Positions 25,378 to 34,128 of a DNA stretch of 64,000 bases are shown here, one piece after another; the stretch's first letter is position 1, and the number at the start of each line of letters is the position of its first letter. Made by a program: the position numbers and the translations under genes. Origin of the DNA: Halobacteriales archaeon QS_6_71_20 (GTDB taxonomy: Archaea > Halobacteriota > Halobacteria > Halobacteriales > Haloferacaceae); contig PXRU01000017.1 of NCBI GenBank assembly GCA_003020945.1, forward strand, positions 99,513-163,512, in the 5' to 3' direction. The notes under the pieces were generated by a model. That model was not told the DNA's origin and searched no databases. It saw nothing but the letters and a program-made list of their open reading frames with translations.

Positions 25378-26562
25378 ATGGACTCCATCGTCGAGGACGC
25401 GATCAACGAGGCCGAGGAGGACGGGGGGGAGCCGGCCGACGACGGCGTTCCCGCCGACTCCGGCGCCGCCGACGCCCCGGACGCCGACTCCGACGGGTCC
25501 GACGGGGACGCGCCCCGCTCGGGGAAGATGACCGACGAGCAGCTACAGGACGTCCTGAAGGACCTCCAGACGAACATCACCGTGGTCGGCTGCGGCGGCG
25601 CCGGGGGGAACACGGTGAACCGGATGCACGAGGAGGGGATCCGCGGGGCGACGCTCGTCGCCGCCAACACCGACGTCCAGCACCTCGTCAACATCGAGGC
25701 GGACACGAAGATCCTGATGGGTCAGGAGAAGACGCAGGGCCGCGGCGCGGGCTCGCTCCCGCAGGTCGGTGAGGAGGCGGCCATCGAGTCCCAAAGCGAG
25801 ATCCGCGAGTCGCTCGACGGCTCCGACATGGTGTTCGTCACCGCCGGCCTCGGCGGCGGCACCGGCACCGGCTCGGCGCCCGTCGTCGCGAAGGCGGCCC
25901 GCGAGATCGGCGCGCTCACCATCGCCATCGTCACCACCCCCTTCACCGCGGAGGGCGAGGTGCGCCGGACGAACGCCGAGGCGGGGCTGGAGCGCCTCCG
26001 CGACGTGGCCGACACCGTGATCGTCGTCCCCAACGACCGCCTGCTCGACGCCGTCGGGAAGCTCCCCGTCCGCCAGGCGTTCAAGATCTCCGACGAGGTG
26101 CTCATGCGCTCGGTGAAGGGGATCACCGAGCTCATCACCAAGCCCGGCCTGGTCAACCTCGACTTCGCCGACGTCCGCACGGTCATGGAGAAGGGCGGCG
26201 TCGCGATGATCGGCCTCGGGGAGTCCGACTCCGACACGAAGGCCCAGGAGTCCGTCCAGTCGGCGCTGCGGTCGCCGCTGCTCGACGTCGACATCTCCGG
26301 CGCCAACTCCGCGCTGGTGAACGTCACCGGCGGCTCCGACATGTCGATCGAGGAGGCGGAGGGCGTCGTCGAGGAGATCTACGACCGGATCGACCCCGAC
26401 GCGCGGATCATCTGGGGCACCTCCATCGACGAGGAGCTCGAGGGGCAGATGCGCACGATGATCGTCGTCACCGGCGTCGACTCCCCGCAGATCTACGGCC
26501 GCAACGAGGCCGCCCAGGCGGCCGCCGGCGACAACCTCGAGGATATCGACTACGTCGAGTAG
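25378..26562 (+). CDS. ftsZ1: Cell division protein FtsZ1
   Basis: The 394-residue tubulin homologue has an N-terminal [15 protein letters not shown] typical of haloarchaeal FtsZ1, a variable Asp-rich spacer, the GTP loop [15 protein letters not shown] (about residue 69), tubulin signature [12 protein letters not shown] (about 158), [16 protein letters not shown] and the T7 synergy loop [13 protein letters not shown] with the catalytic Asp. FtsZ1 forms the mid-cell ring scaffold in haloarchaea, working with FtsZ2. It is followed by secE and spt5, an arrangement I know from other haloarchaea, placing division, secretion and transcription genes together. Confidence 0.97.
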   Translation: MDSIVEDAINEAEEDGGEPADDGVPADSGAADAPDADSDGSDGDAPRSGKMTDEQLQDVLKDLQTNITVVGCGGAGGNTVNRMHEEGIRGATLVAANTDVQHLVNIEADTKILMGQEKTQGRGAGSLPQVGEEAAIESQSEIRESLDGSDMVFVTAGLGGGTGTGSAPVVAKAAREIGALTIAIVTTPFTAEGEVRRTNAEAGLERLRDVADTVIVVPNDRLLDAVGKLPVRQAFKISDEVLMRSVKGITELITKPGLVNLDFADVRTVMEKGGVAMIGLGESDSDTKAQESVQSALRSPLLDVDISGANSALVNVTGGSDMSIEEAEGVVEEIYDRIDPDARIIWGTSIDEELEGQMRTMIVVTGVDSPQIYGRNEAAQAAAGDNLEDIDYVE

Positions 26563-26642
26563 TCGCCCCGACGCGGGCGTCGGTCGTCGTCGCCCGCCCG
26601 GCGCGACCGCGTGGCCGGATCGCCGGGTCCGACGCCGGAACA

Positions 26643-26652
26643 ACAGATATAG
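26643..26652 (+). promoter_or_regulatory. TATA-like element of secE-spt5
   Basis: ACAGATATAG about 30 nt before the ATG at 26681; suggests secE and spt5 can be transcribed apart from ftsZ1. Confidence 0.45.
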
Positions 26653-26680
26653 AAGGAGCGATGGAGTACGCAGGACCGAT

Positions 26681-26854
26681 ATGGACGTCAAGTACGACCT
26701 CACGAGCTACGTCAGGGTGCTCAAGCTGGCGAGCACGCCCTCCTGGGAGGAGTTCTCCCAGATCTCGAAGATCGCCGGCGCGGGCATCCTCCTGGTCGGC
26801 TTCCTCGGGTTCGTCATCTTCGCGGTCATGACGGTGTTCACCGGAGGGATCTGA
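26681..26854 (+). CDS. secE: Protein translocase subunit SecE (Sec61 gamma)
   Basis: The 57-residue gene starts MDVKYDLTSYVRVLKLAS, continues TPSWEEFSQISKIAG (the amphipathic helix lying on the membrane) and ends with one membrane helix ILLVGFLGFVIFAVM. This is the expected size and layout for archaeal SecE, which clamps the two halves of SecY in the translocon. An ATG 20 nt upstream is out of frame. It is one nucleotide from the spt5 start, the classic secE-spt5(nusG) pair. Confidence 0.95.
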   Translation: MDVKYDLTSYVRVLKLASTPSWEEFSQISKIAGAGILLVGFLGFVIFAVMTVFTGGI

Positions 26855-26855
26855 G

Positions 26856-27311
26856 TTGCCGATCTTCTCCGTGAAGACGACCGCCAGCCAGGAGCGCACG
26901 GTCGCGGACATGATCGCCAGCAAGGAGACGGCGGGGATCCACGCCGTGCTCGCGCCCGACCAGCTCACCAGCTACGTGATGGTCGAGGCCGACGGCGACG
27001 CCGTCATCCGGCGCGTGCTGGAGGAGGTTCCCCACGCCCGCGGGCTCGTCGAGGGCCCCGGCGGCGAGGCCGGCCGGTCGTCGATGTCCGAGGTCGAGCA
27101 CTTCCTCTCGCCGACCCCCGACGTGGAGGGGATCGCCGAGGGCGACATCGTCGAGCTGATCGCCGGCCCGTTCAAAGGCGAGAAGGCGCAGGTCCAGCGC
27201 ATCGACGAGGGGAAAGACCAGGTCACCGTCGAGCTGTACGAGGCGACCGTCCCGATCCCGGTGACGGTCCGCGGCGACCAGATCCGCGTGCTGGATAGCG
27301 ACGAACGGTAG
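26856..27311 (+). CDS. spt5: Transcription elongation factor Spt5 (NusG homologue)
   Basis: The 151-residue protein has an NGN domain (FSVKTTASQERTVADMIAS, then TSYVMVEADGDAV) that binds the RNA polymerase clamp and a KOW domain (GDIVELIAGPFKGEKAQVQRID, about residues 95-116). The start is TTG at 26856, one nt after the secE stop; no ATG or GTG fits the conserved N-terminus. Translation is probably coupled to secE. The gene is essential for processivity in archaea. Confidence 0.96.
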   Translation: MPIFSVKTTASQERTVADMIASKETAGIHAVLAPDQLTSYVMVEADGDAVIRRVLEEVPHARGLVEGPGGEAGRSSMSEVEHFLSPTPDVEGIAEGDIVELIAGPFKGEKAQVQRIDEGKDQVTVELYEATVPIPVTVRGDQIRVLDSDER

Positions 27312-27415
27312 TTCGTCGTACCACGCGAGCGGGCCGATGGCCCGCGAGCAGCCTCCGACGAGCGGTAAGCTCCCGTTCTCTCGGCCCCGCTCGGCCGTCG
27401 GCCACCGGCCGCGGG

Positions 27416-27712
27416 CTACACGGACCCGTCGATGCGCTCGGCGACGCGCTCGATGTCCGCGACCTCCTCGATCTCGGCTTTGACCCGCTCGCGCTCGCGG
27501 ACGTCGTCGGAGTCGGCGTCGTACGCGCGGACGAACTCGGCGCGGGTGTGTTCCTCGAAGGCGTGCCGGATGGCGAAGTAGCCGTCGGGGACGACCGCGC
27601 CGCACACCCGACACTCGTGTCGGTCGTGCGCGGCGGTCTGGTGGACGATGGCGTCCTCGACCCCGTCGAACGCCGCCTCGCAGCCGGCGATCCCGCAGGC
27701 CCACCGTGGCAT
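27416..27712 (-). CDS. Small zinc-finger protein, haloarchaeal family
   Basis: The 98-residue protein begins MPRWACGIAGCEAAF. It has two Cys/His clusters: C-x4-C with HQTAAHDRH, then CRVCGAVV with HAFEEHTRAEF, suggesting two C2H2-like fingers in residues 6-60, followed by a charged helix. I recall the family in haloarchaea near spt5 but know no function; nucleic-acid binding is the obvious guess. The ATG at 27712 is supported by a minus-strand GCTTATCC about 26 nt upstream. It is convergent with spt5. Confidence 0.75.
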   Translation of the reverse strand: MPRWACGIAGCEAAFDGVEDAIVHQTAAHDRHECRVCGAVVPDGYFAIRHAFEEHTRAEFVRAYDADSDDVRERERVKAEIEEVADIERVAERIDGSV

Positions 27713-27807
27713 ACCCGAACCCACAGAACAGGCCCGGATAAGCGTTCCCGTGGGGCGATCCGCGCCGGAAACGGAACGCCTAACGGGGGTCCGGGTCACG
27801 GACGGGT

Positions 27808-28569
27808 GTGACCGCAGGACGGACCCGGGTCGACCCGCACGTGAAGGTGCTCGACGAGCGGGTGGTCGAGCGCGCCCGCGAGGCGGGGCTGGACGTGCTG
27901 GTGTACGCGCCGCACTTCACCCGGCTGGCCGACGTCCGCGAGCGGGCCGAGCGGTTCTCCACCGACGAGGTGACGGTCGTCCCCGGCCGCGAGGTGTTCA
28001 CCGGCGACTGGGGAAATCGTCGCCACCTCCTCGCGGTGGGTCTGTCGGAGCCGGTGCCGGACTTCATCACCTTCGAGGCGGCGCTTGCGGAGTTCGAGCG
28101 ACAGGGCGCCGCCGTGCTCGTCCCGCACCCGGGGTTTCTGAACGTGAGTCTCACGCGCGCGGAGGTCAGCGCCTACCGCGATCGGATCCACGCCGTCGAG
28201 ACGTACAACGCGAAGCTGTTCGACCGGCAGAACGACCGCGGCGCCGACGTCGCCGAGGCGTTCGACGTGCCGGGGTTCGGCTCCTCGTACGCCCATCTCC
28301 GGACGAGCGTCGGCGCGGCGTGGACGGCGTTCGAGGGCGACGTCGCCGACGAGGACGCGCTCGTGGCCGCGCTCCGCGAGGGGACGTCGCGCTCGGTGGT
28401 GAAGCGGGGCGACCCGGCGACCCTGCTGCACCGCATCGCGGAGTTCGTCCACCTCGGCTACGAGAACTCCTGGGGGAAGCTCGACCGGCTGTTCCTCTCG
28501 GGGATGGAGGGGACGCATCCGCGCCACATCGCCTACGACGGCCGCTTCGACGACGTCGCGGTGTACTGA
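27808..28569 (+). CDS. PHP-domain phosphoesterase-like protein
   Basis: The GTG-started 253-residue protein has the PHP-type segments RVDPHVKV, DVLVYAPHFTR, VVPGREVFTGDWGNRRHLLAV, VLVPHPGF, and VETYNAKLFDRQ, with histidines and acids suited to bind a trinuclear metal site. The usual opening D-x-H-x-H is altered to DPHVKV, so one metal ligand may be missing. It ends with a PHP-associated helical part. Substrate unknown; no polymerase domain is attached. Stand-alone gene. Confidence 0.78.
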   Translation: MTAGRTRVDPHVKVLDERVVERAREAGLDVLVYAPHFTRLADVRERAERFSTDEVTVVPGREVFTGDWGNRRHLLAVGLSEPVPDFITFEAALAEFERQGAAVLVPHPGFLNVSLTRAEVSAYRDRIHAVETYNAKLFDRQNDRGADVAEAFDVPGFGSSYAHLRTSVGAAWTAFEGDVADEDALVAALREGTSRSVVKRGDPATLLHRIAEFVHLGYENSWGKLDRLFLSGMEGTHPRHIAYDGRFDDVAVY

Positions 28570-28642
28570 TGACGTCGCGGGACCGGCCGACCGTCCGTCC
28601 CGGCTCAGTCCGCTCCCAATCGGGTCGCTTCCGGTCGTCCGT

Positions 28643-29149
28643 TCACACCGGCAGACTGGCGAGGAGGCTCGCGGTCGCCTCGTGGGGCGTCCCGGTGGCG
28701 AGGTCCACGACGAACAGATGTAGCGCCGCAAGCGCCGCGAGCTCGCCGAGCGTGACGACGACGGTGACGGCGTCGGCGTGGTCGCTTGAGGTCGCCACCC
28801 CGACCGGGAGGCCGTACTCCGTCGACGTCAGCGGGTAAAACAGCGCGATCCCCCGCTTGCTCCCGACCACGTCCAGCAGGTAGTGGGTGAGCACGCCCAT
28901 CCAGACGAACTGGAGGTTGTCGAAGAAAATCGGGTACGCGACGATCACCGCAAGCACGGGGAGGTTGTGCAGCGTCTTCCGGTGTCTGCCGAAGGCGGTG
29001 TCGACGTCGGGGAACAGCGCCCCGAGCACGAGCGGGACGAACAGCTCCGCGACCATCGAGAACGTCCCGACGTCGCCCGCGGGTCGGAGGATGTACGCCA
29101 GTCCGACCGCGAGCAGAACCGCGTTCAGCACGTGCCCCTTCTTGTTCAC
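28643..29149 (-). CDS. Membrane-bound metal-dependent hydrolase, YdjM/DUF457 family
   Basis: The 168-residue protein (GTG at 29149, VNKKGHVLNAVLLAVGL) has about four helices and the family motifs GALFPDVDTAFGRHRKTLHNLP and MGVLTHYLLDVVGSKRGIALFYPLT, where the His and Asp residues are predicted metal ligands. Bacterial relatives are SOS-regulated membrane hydrolases of unknown substrate. An in-frame ATG at 29176 would add nine residues, but the conserved start resembles NKKGH. It is followed on the same strand by no close gene. Confidence 0.82.
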   Translation of the reverse strand: MNKKGHVLNAVLLAVGLAYILRPAGDVGTFSMVAELFVPLVLGALFPDVDTAFGRHRKTLHNLPVLAVIVAYPIFFDNLQFVWMGVLTHYLLDVVGSKRGIALFYPLTSTEYGLPVGVATSSDHADAVTVVVTLGELAALAALHLFVVDLATGTPHEATASLLASLPV

Positions 29150-29222
29150 GCCTGCCCGTGACCCCGGGGGCACCAAACCGTTTCGACCGCGAGCGGGGCG
29201 ACGGCCGGTCGATAGGGCCGAC

Positions 29223-29741
29223 CTACCGCCGCGACTCGACCGCCGTCAGCAGGTCCGACAGCGCCCGCCGGGCGATCCGCTCTTTGATCCGGGTTCTCGT
29301 CCCGTCGAACTCGTACCGGCTCACGGTCGCGTCGCTGTCGCCCGTCCCCCACGCGCCGCCGCGGGCGACGGCGACGAGGACGGTGCCGACGGGCGTCTCG
29401 TCGCTGCCGCCGCCCGGACCGGCGACGCCGGTCGTCGCCACGCCCCAGTCGGTGCCGGCGGTGTCGCGGACGCCCCGCGCCATCGCCCGGGCGACCGGCG
29501 GCGACACGGCGCCCTCGCGGTCGAGGAACTCCCGCGGGACCGCGAGCGCGGTCAGCTTCGCGTCGTAACTGTAGGTGACGACCGAGCGGTCGAAGTAGTC
29601 GCTGGCGCCGGGGACGTCCGTCAACAGCGACCCGATCAGCCCGCCGGTGCAGGACTCCGCGACCGCGACCGTCGCCCCCGCGTCGCGGAGGGCGTCGCCG
29701 ACGCGCTCCTCGATCGGGGGATCGGAGGCGAACTCGCGCAC
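29223..29741 (-). CDS. CinA C-terminal family (NMN amidohydrolase type)
   Basis: The 172-residue protein corresponds only to the CinA C-terminal domain: VAVAESCTGGLIGSLLTDVPG, the catalytic-like YFDRSVVTYSYDAK, and TGVAGPGGGSDETPVGTV. This domain deamidates nicotinamide mononucleotide in some bacteria (PncC), recycling pyridine nucleotides. The N-terminal MoeA-like domain of full CinA is absent, as in many archaeal stand-alone versions. It is divergent from the aminotransferase at 29817. Confidence 0.9.
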   Translation of the reverse strand: MREFASDPPIEERVGDALRDAGATVAVAESCTGGLIGSLLTDVPGASDYFDRSVVTYSYDAKLTALAVPREFLDREGAVSPPVARAMARGVRDTAGTDWGVATTGVAGPGGGSDETPVGTVLVAVARGGAWGTGDSDATVSRYEFDGTRTRIKERIARRALSDLLTAVESRR

Positions 29742-29816
29742 GGCCGTCCCTCGGCCGCCGCCGGCTTAACACCGAGGGAGTGAAGGGGTGACGTCCCCCA
29801 GTGCCGTCGAGAAGCC

Positions 29817-30917
29817 GTGACCTACGAGCGCCCGCAGTTCTTCCACGTGATGCAGTACGCCGCGTCCGCCGACCGGGACGTGGTGGACATGGTGTCGGGC
29901 AACCCCGACTGGGAGCCGCCCGCCGCGCTGCGGGACGGCCTCCGCGAGTACGCCGACGCCGAGCCCGCGGAGTTCCAGTACCCGCCCAGCGAGGGACTCG
30001 TCGCGCTCCGCAAGGAGATCGCCGCCCGCCGCGGCGTCGACCCCGATCGGGTCGTCGTCACGAACGGTACCGGCGAGGCGAACTACCTCGCGATGGCGGC
30101 GGCGCTGGACCGGGACGCCGGCTCGGAGGTGCTGCTCACCGACCCCGTCTACCCCTACTACACCGGCAAGGCCGAACTCCTCGACGCCGAGGCGACGCTG
30201 GTGCCCACGGAGCGCGACGGCTCCGTCGACCCCGCGCGGTTCCGCGAGGCGGCGAGCGACGAGACGAGCCTAATCTTAGTGAACACGCCGAACAACCCCA
30301 CCGGCGCGGTGTACTCCCGGGAGACGATGCGGGAGCTGGCGGCGATCGCCGAGGACGTCGACGCGACGCTCGTCGCCGACGAGGTGTACGACCGCTTCGA
30401 CTTCACCGGCTCGTTCGAGTCGGCGCTGACGCTCGATTCCGACCGGGTGGTCGTCACCTCCGGCTACTCGAAGTCGATGGCGATCACCGGATTCAGGGTG
30501 GGGTACGCGGTGTTGCCCGACCGCCTTGTCGGCGCGGCGAAGACCCGCCACATGCTCGTGAACGTCGCCGCCTCGCGCCCGCCGCAGGTCGCGGTGCTTC
30601 GCGCGCTCCGGGAGACGGACGCCGACTACTACGCCCGGGTCCGCGAGCTACTCCGCGAGCGCGTGGCGACGTTCGCCGACGCGCTCGACGCCGCCGGCGC
30701 CGAGTACACCTCGCCCGAGGGCGCCTTCTACGTGCTCGCCCGCTTCGACGGCTTCCCCGGCACGATGGGGAACGCCAAGCGGCTGGTCGACGAGGCCGGC
30801 GTCGCGGGGATGCCCGGCGAGACGTTCGGCTCCGCGCGCGAGGCGTGGCTCCGCTTCGCCCTCGTGACTCCCCGCGTTGAGGAGGCGGCGGCGCGGCTCG
30901 CCGACTACTTCGGGTAG
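29817..30917 (+). CDS. Class I/II (fold type I) aminotransferase
   Basis: The GTG-started 366-residue PLP enzyme has VVVTNGTGEANYLAMAAAL, NTPNNPTGAVYSRE, ADEVYDRFDFTG and the PLP-lysine motif SGYSKSMAITGFRVGY (Lys near residue 220). It matches aspartate/aromatic aminotransferases of the 1c subgroup, but the amino donor cannot be decided. No neighbouring biosynthetic genes point to a pathway. The start is set by the conserved YERPQFFHVMQYA segment close to the N-terminus. Confidence 0.88.
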   Translation: MTYERPQFFHVMQYAASADRDVVDMVSGNPDWEPPAALRDGLREYADAEPAEFQYPPSEGLVALRKEIAARRGVDPDRVVVTNGTGEANYLAMAAALDRDAGSEVLLTDPVYPYYTGKAELLDAEATLVPTERDGSVDPARFREAASDETSLILVNTPNNPTGAVYSRETMRELAAIAEDVDATLVADEVYDRFDFTGSFESALTLDSDRVVVTSGYSKSMAITGFRVGYAVLPDRLVGAAKTRHMLVNVAASRPPQVAVLRALRETDADYYARVRELLRERVATFADALDAAGAEYTSPEGAFYVLARFDGFPGTMGNAKRLVDEAGVAGMPGETFGSAREAWLRFALVTPRVEEAAARLADYFG

Positions 30918-31011
30918 GGCGTCCGCCCGGCTGCCCGGTCGTCGCCGCCCGCCGTCGGCCCCTCCGACGGCGACCAACGGATAGACAAGCGTGCCGCCCC
31001 CAGGTCCGGCA

Positions 31012-32211
31012 ATGAGCGACATCGACGTGGAGCCCGTCGACGAGATCGACGACGAGCCGGACGGCGACGCCGACGCCGGCGGCGACCCGCCGGCGAACGA
31101 CCCCTCGCGCATGGGCGCCGCCATCGACATGAGCGGCGCGGCGGAGCTTGCGGACCCGGACGCGCCGGAGTACGTCCTCTACGGCGGGAAGGGGGGCGTC
31201 GGGAAGACGACGTGTGCGGCCGCGACGGCGCTGGCGAGCGCGAGCGACGGGGTCGCCACGCTCGTCGTCTCGACGGACCCGGCCCACTCGCTGTCGGACA
31301 CGCTCGACGTCGAGATCCCCGCCCACCCGTCGCGCATCCGCGAGGACGTGCCGCTGTACGCCGCCGAGATCGACCCCGACGCGGCGATGGAGGAGGGCGT
31401 GTTCGGCGCGGGCGTGGCCGGCGCGGAGGGTGCGGGCGGCGCCGCCGACGGCGCGGACGGCGGGGGCGGCCCGGCGGGCGGGACCCCCCTCGGCGGCCTC
31501 GGCGGCATGGGGGAGGCGATGGAGGAGTCGCCGATGGGCGGGCTGCTCGGGGGGACGATGCCCGGCGCCGACGAGGCGGCGGCGATGCGACAGCTCCTGG
31601 AGCACCTCGACGACCCGCGGTTCGACCGGGTCGTCATCGACACCGCGCCGACCGGGCACACGCTCCGGCTGCTCCAGCTCCCCGAGACGCTGGACTCCAT
31701 GGTCGGCCGGATCGTGAAGCTCCGCCAGCAGTTCTCCGGGATGATGGAGGGGATGAAGGGGCTGTTCGGCATGGACGAGGGCGACGGCGAGGAGCCGGAC
31801 CTCGACGAACTGAAGGAACGCATCACCCGCCTGCGCGAGACGCTGCAGGACCCCGCGCGGACGGACTTCCGGGTGGTGATGGTGCCCGAGGAGATGAGCG
31901 TCGTCGAGTCCGAGCGGCTCGTCGAGCGTTTGGGGGAGTTCTCCATCCCGGTGAACACGCTCGTCGTCAACCGCGTGATGGAGGACCCCCGCGAGGTGGC
32001 GGAGTTCGGCGCCGACGTCGACCCCTCCTGGGTCGTCACGCCGAACCTAGAGGACTGCGAGTTCTGCGGGCGTCGGTGGGAGGTGCAGCAGGACGCCCTC
32101 GCGGCGGCGACGGACCTCTACCGCGGCCGCGAGGTGAAGCGGATCCCCCTCCTCGCGGACGAGGTGCGCGGGGAGGCCGCCCTCCGGGTCGTGGCCGCCT
32201 GTCTCGCCTGA
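31012..32211 (+). CDS. ArsA/Get3-type ATPase
   Basis: After about 45 acidic residues the 399-residue protein has the deviant Walker A YGGKGGVGKTTCAAAT (about residue 60), switch I STDPAHSLSDTLDVEI, IDTAPTGHTLRLLQLP, and a late CEFCGRRW pair of cysteines. This is the ArsA/TRC40/Get3 family, either a tail-anchored protein chaperone or an arsenite-pump ATPase. No arsenite membrane protein is adjacent and it has one ATPase half, so a Get3-like role is more likely. A Gly/Ala-rich insertion (about residues 135-165) replaces part of the helical subdomain region. Confidence 0.85.
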   Translation: MSDIDVEPVDEIDDEPDGDADAGGDPPANDPSRMGAAIDMSGAAELADPDAPEYVLYGGKGGVGKTTCAAATALASASDGVATLVVSTDPAHSLSDTLDVEIPAHPSRIREDVPLYAAEIDPDAAMEEGVFGAGVAGAEGAGGAADGADGGGGPAGGTPLGGLGGMGEAMEESPMGGLLGGTMPGADEAAAMRQLLEHLDDPRFDRVVIDTAPTGHTLRLLQLPETLDSMVGRIVKLRQQFSGMMEGMKGLFGMDEGDGEEPDLDELKERITRLRETLQDPARTDFRVVMVPEEMSVVESERLVERLGEFSIPVNTLVVNRVMEDPREVAEFGADVDPSWVVTPNLEDCEFCGRRWEVQQDALAAATDLYRGREVKRIPLLADEVRGEAALRVVAACLA

Positions 32212-32289
32212 CCGTCCCGCGCTACCCCGCGTCGTCGGTGTCGCCGTTGCCGTCGCCAGCTCTGTCGTCGCCGCTCCCGTCGCTCACGG

Positions 32290-33111
32290 TCAGGAGAGCT
32301 TCGAGGCGAACGCCCACGCCGCGTCGACGAGCCGGGTCGGGAGGATCCGCCCGACCTCGGCGACGGTCGCGAGCGGGCCGACCTGGTACCGCGCCGGCGG
32401 CTTCGTCGAGCTGGCGGCGTCGACGATGTCCTCGGCGACGCGCTCGGGCGGGACCGCGAGGAACCCGCCGCCGACGGCCTCGTAGTCGTCGGCGAGCTCG
32501 TAGAAGTCGTCGTAGGCGCCCGAGCGGTCGAGGCCGTCGATCTCCGCCTCGACCCGCTCGTCGAAGCCGGTGTCGACGGGGCCGGGCTCGATCAGCGAGA
32601 CGCCGATGCCGTACTCCCGCACCTCGTTTCTGAGCGCGTCGCTCATCGCCTCCAGCGCGTACTTCGACCCGCAGTAGACGCCGCCGCCGGGGAACGACAC
32701 CCGGCCCGCGGCCGAGGAGACGTTCACGATCGCGCCGTCCTCGCGACGGCGCATCGCCGGCAGTACCGCCCGGATCAGCCGGTGTGGCCCGTACACGTTC
32801 ACCTCGAACTGCTCGCGGGCGGCGTCGGCCGGCACGTCCTCGACCGGGCCGAGCTTCCCGTAGCCGGCGTTGTTGACGAGCGCGTCGATGCGCCCCTCCT
32901 CGTCGAGCATCCGGTCGACGACGCGCTCGACGTCGTCCCTGTCGGTCACGTCGAGCGTGGCGGTCCGACAGCCGTCGCGCTCGCCCAACGCCTCGATGTC
33001 GGCGGGGTCGCGCGCCGTCGCGTACACCGTCCACTCCTCGTCGAGGAACGCCTCCGCGCTCGCCCGGCCGATCCCGGACGAGCAGCCCGTGATGAGTACG
33101 GTTCTCGTCAT
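32290..33111 (-). CDS. Short-chain dehydrogenase/reductase
   Basis: The 273-residue SDR has the NAD(P) motif TGCSSGIGRASAEAF at the N-terminus, LVNNAGYG (about residue 88), a Ser in IVNVSSAAGRVSFPGG and the catalytic Tyr-Lys in YCGSKYALEAM. It oxidises or reduces an alcohol/carbonyl of unknown identity; the sequence resembles classical SDRs acting on acyl chains or sterol-like groups, but that is not decisive. Monocistronic, between the ArsA-type ATPase (convergent) and endonuclease V. Confidence 0.92.
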   Translation of the reverse strand: MTRTVLITGCSSGIGRASAEAFLDEEWTVYATARDPADIEALGERDGCRTATLDVTDRDDVERVVDRMLDEEGRIDALVNNAGYGKLGPVEDVPADAAREQFEVNVYGPHRLIRAVLPAMRRREDGAIVNVSSAAGRVSFPGGGVYCGSKYALEAMSDALRNEVREYGIGVSLIEPGPVDTGFDERVEAEIDGLDRSGAYDDFYELADDYEAVGGGFLAVPPERVAEDIVDAASSTKPPARYQVGPLATVAEVGRILPTRLVDAAWAFASKLS

Positions 33112-33252
33112 ACCGCCATCGTCTGTGGCCCCGAAGTTAACTCCAGCCGTCTCGACGCCGCCGGCTTCCCCCGATCGGAGGACGGCCGGCGCCGGGTCGC
33201 GCCCGTGGTGACCGACCGGCCGTGATCGGCACTCGCGGTCGCCCGCGCGGCG

Positions 33253-34122
33253 CTACCCGTTTCCGTCCCCCGGTTCGTCCTCCACACTGTCTCCGTCCCC
33301 GGGTTCGTCCTCCGCATTGTCCCCGTCCTCGCCTCCCGGAGCGATCTCGGCTTTCGCCTCCTCGGCGTACGCGTCGGCGAGCCTGGTCGGCTCGGGGAGC
33401 TTGTAGCCGTCACACAGCGCCGCGACGAGGTCGACGGTCGTCCCGGCGCTCACGCGGTGGCCGGGGCTGACGTACAGCGGGTTGATCACCGGCGAGGAGT
33501 CGTACTGCCGGGACTGGTAGGCGTGGCCGATCACGGTTCCGGCCGGCGCGTCGACGCCGTCGTCGGCCCGGATCGGCGTCCGCCACCCCGCGGGTCGGCC
33601 GTCCGCGTCCGCCTCCGGCGTCCCGCACAGCAGCGACTTGGCGACGCCGACGGCGGGCGCGTCGAACGTGACGCCGACGTGGGTGGCGATGCCGGCCTGT
33701 CGGAAGTGGACGCGACCGCTCCCGTCGAGGACGTATAGGTCCGGGTCGGACTCAAGCGTCGCCAGCGCGTCCACGATCGGACCGCCCTCGCGGAACGCCA
33801 GCAGCCCGGGGACGTACGGGATCGAGAGCTCGGAGACGGCGTAGGTCCGCTCGACCACCGTGTCGCCGCGGGTCACGACGACCGCCGACACGGCGCGGTC
33901 GTCGAGGAACGCCTGGTCGACGCCCGCGACAAGCGGCGCCTCCGCCGCCGGCGCCCAGCTGTCCGCGTCGGTCACGGTCGGGTTCCGGCCGACGCTCGCG
34001 GGGTCGAACGGGAGGTCGTCACGGAAGCGGGCCGCGTCGGCGATCTCGCGCTGGAGCGCCGTCATCGCCTCGCGGTCGAGCGCGGGGTCGGGACGGAACT
34101 CCGGGCGGACGGGGGTCGGCAT
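33253..34122 (-). CDS. nfi: Endonuclease V
   Basis: The 289-residue nuclease has VAGVDQAFLDDRAVSAVVV (metal Asp), RTYAVSELSIPYVPGLLAFREG, DLYVLDGSGRVHFRQAGIATHVGV and a Lys in GVAKSLLCG, all Endo V hallmarks. It nicks DNA one base 3' of deoxyinosine. The C-terminal tail, about 30 residues, is built from two 30-nt DNA repeats (33262-33321) encoding DGDSVEDEPG/DGDNAEDEPG. It starts 6 nt after the rhomboid stop, so both form an operon. Confidence 0.93.
   Translation of the reverse strand: MPTPVRPEFRPDPALDREAMTALQREIADAARFRDDLPFDPASVGRNPTVTDADSWAPAAEAPLVAGVDQAFLDDRAVSAVVVTRGDTVVERTYAVSELSIPYVPGLLAFREGGPIVDALATLESDPDLYVLDGSGRVHFRQAGIATHVGVTFDAPAVGVAKSLLCGTPEADADGRPAGWRTPIRADDGVDAPAGTVIGHAYQSRQYDSSPVINPLYVSPGHRVSAGTTVDLVAALCDGYKLPEPTRLADAYAEEAKAEIAPGGEDGDNAEDEPGDGDSVEDEPGDGNG
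33262..33321 (-). repeat. Two 30-nt tandem repeats in the endonuclease V tail
   Basis: Units at 33262-33291 and 33292-33321 differ at few positions and are in frame, each coding ten residues of the acidic tail. Confidence 0.7.
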
Positions 34123-34128
34123 CGGCGT

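Noticed and set aside
31012..32211. Arsenite efflux operon
   Set aside because: Only a single ArsA-type ATPase; no ArsB/ArsR/ArsD beside it.
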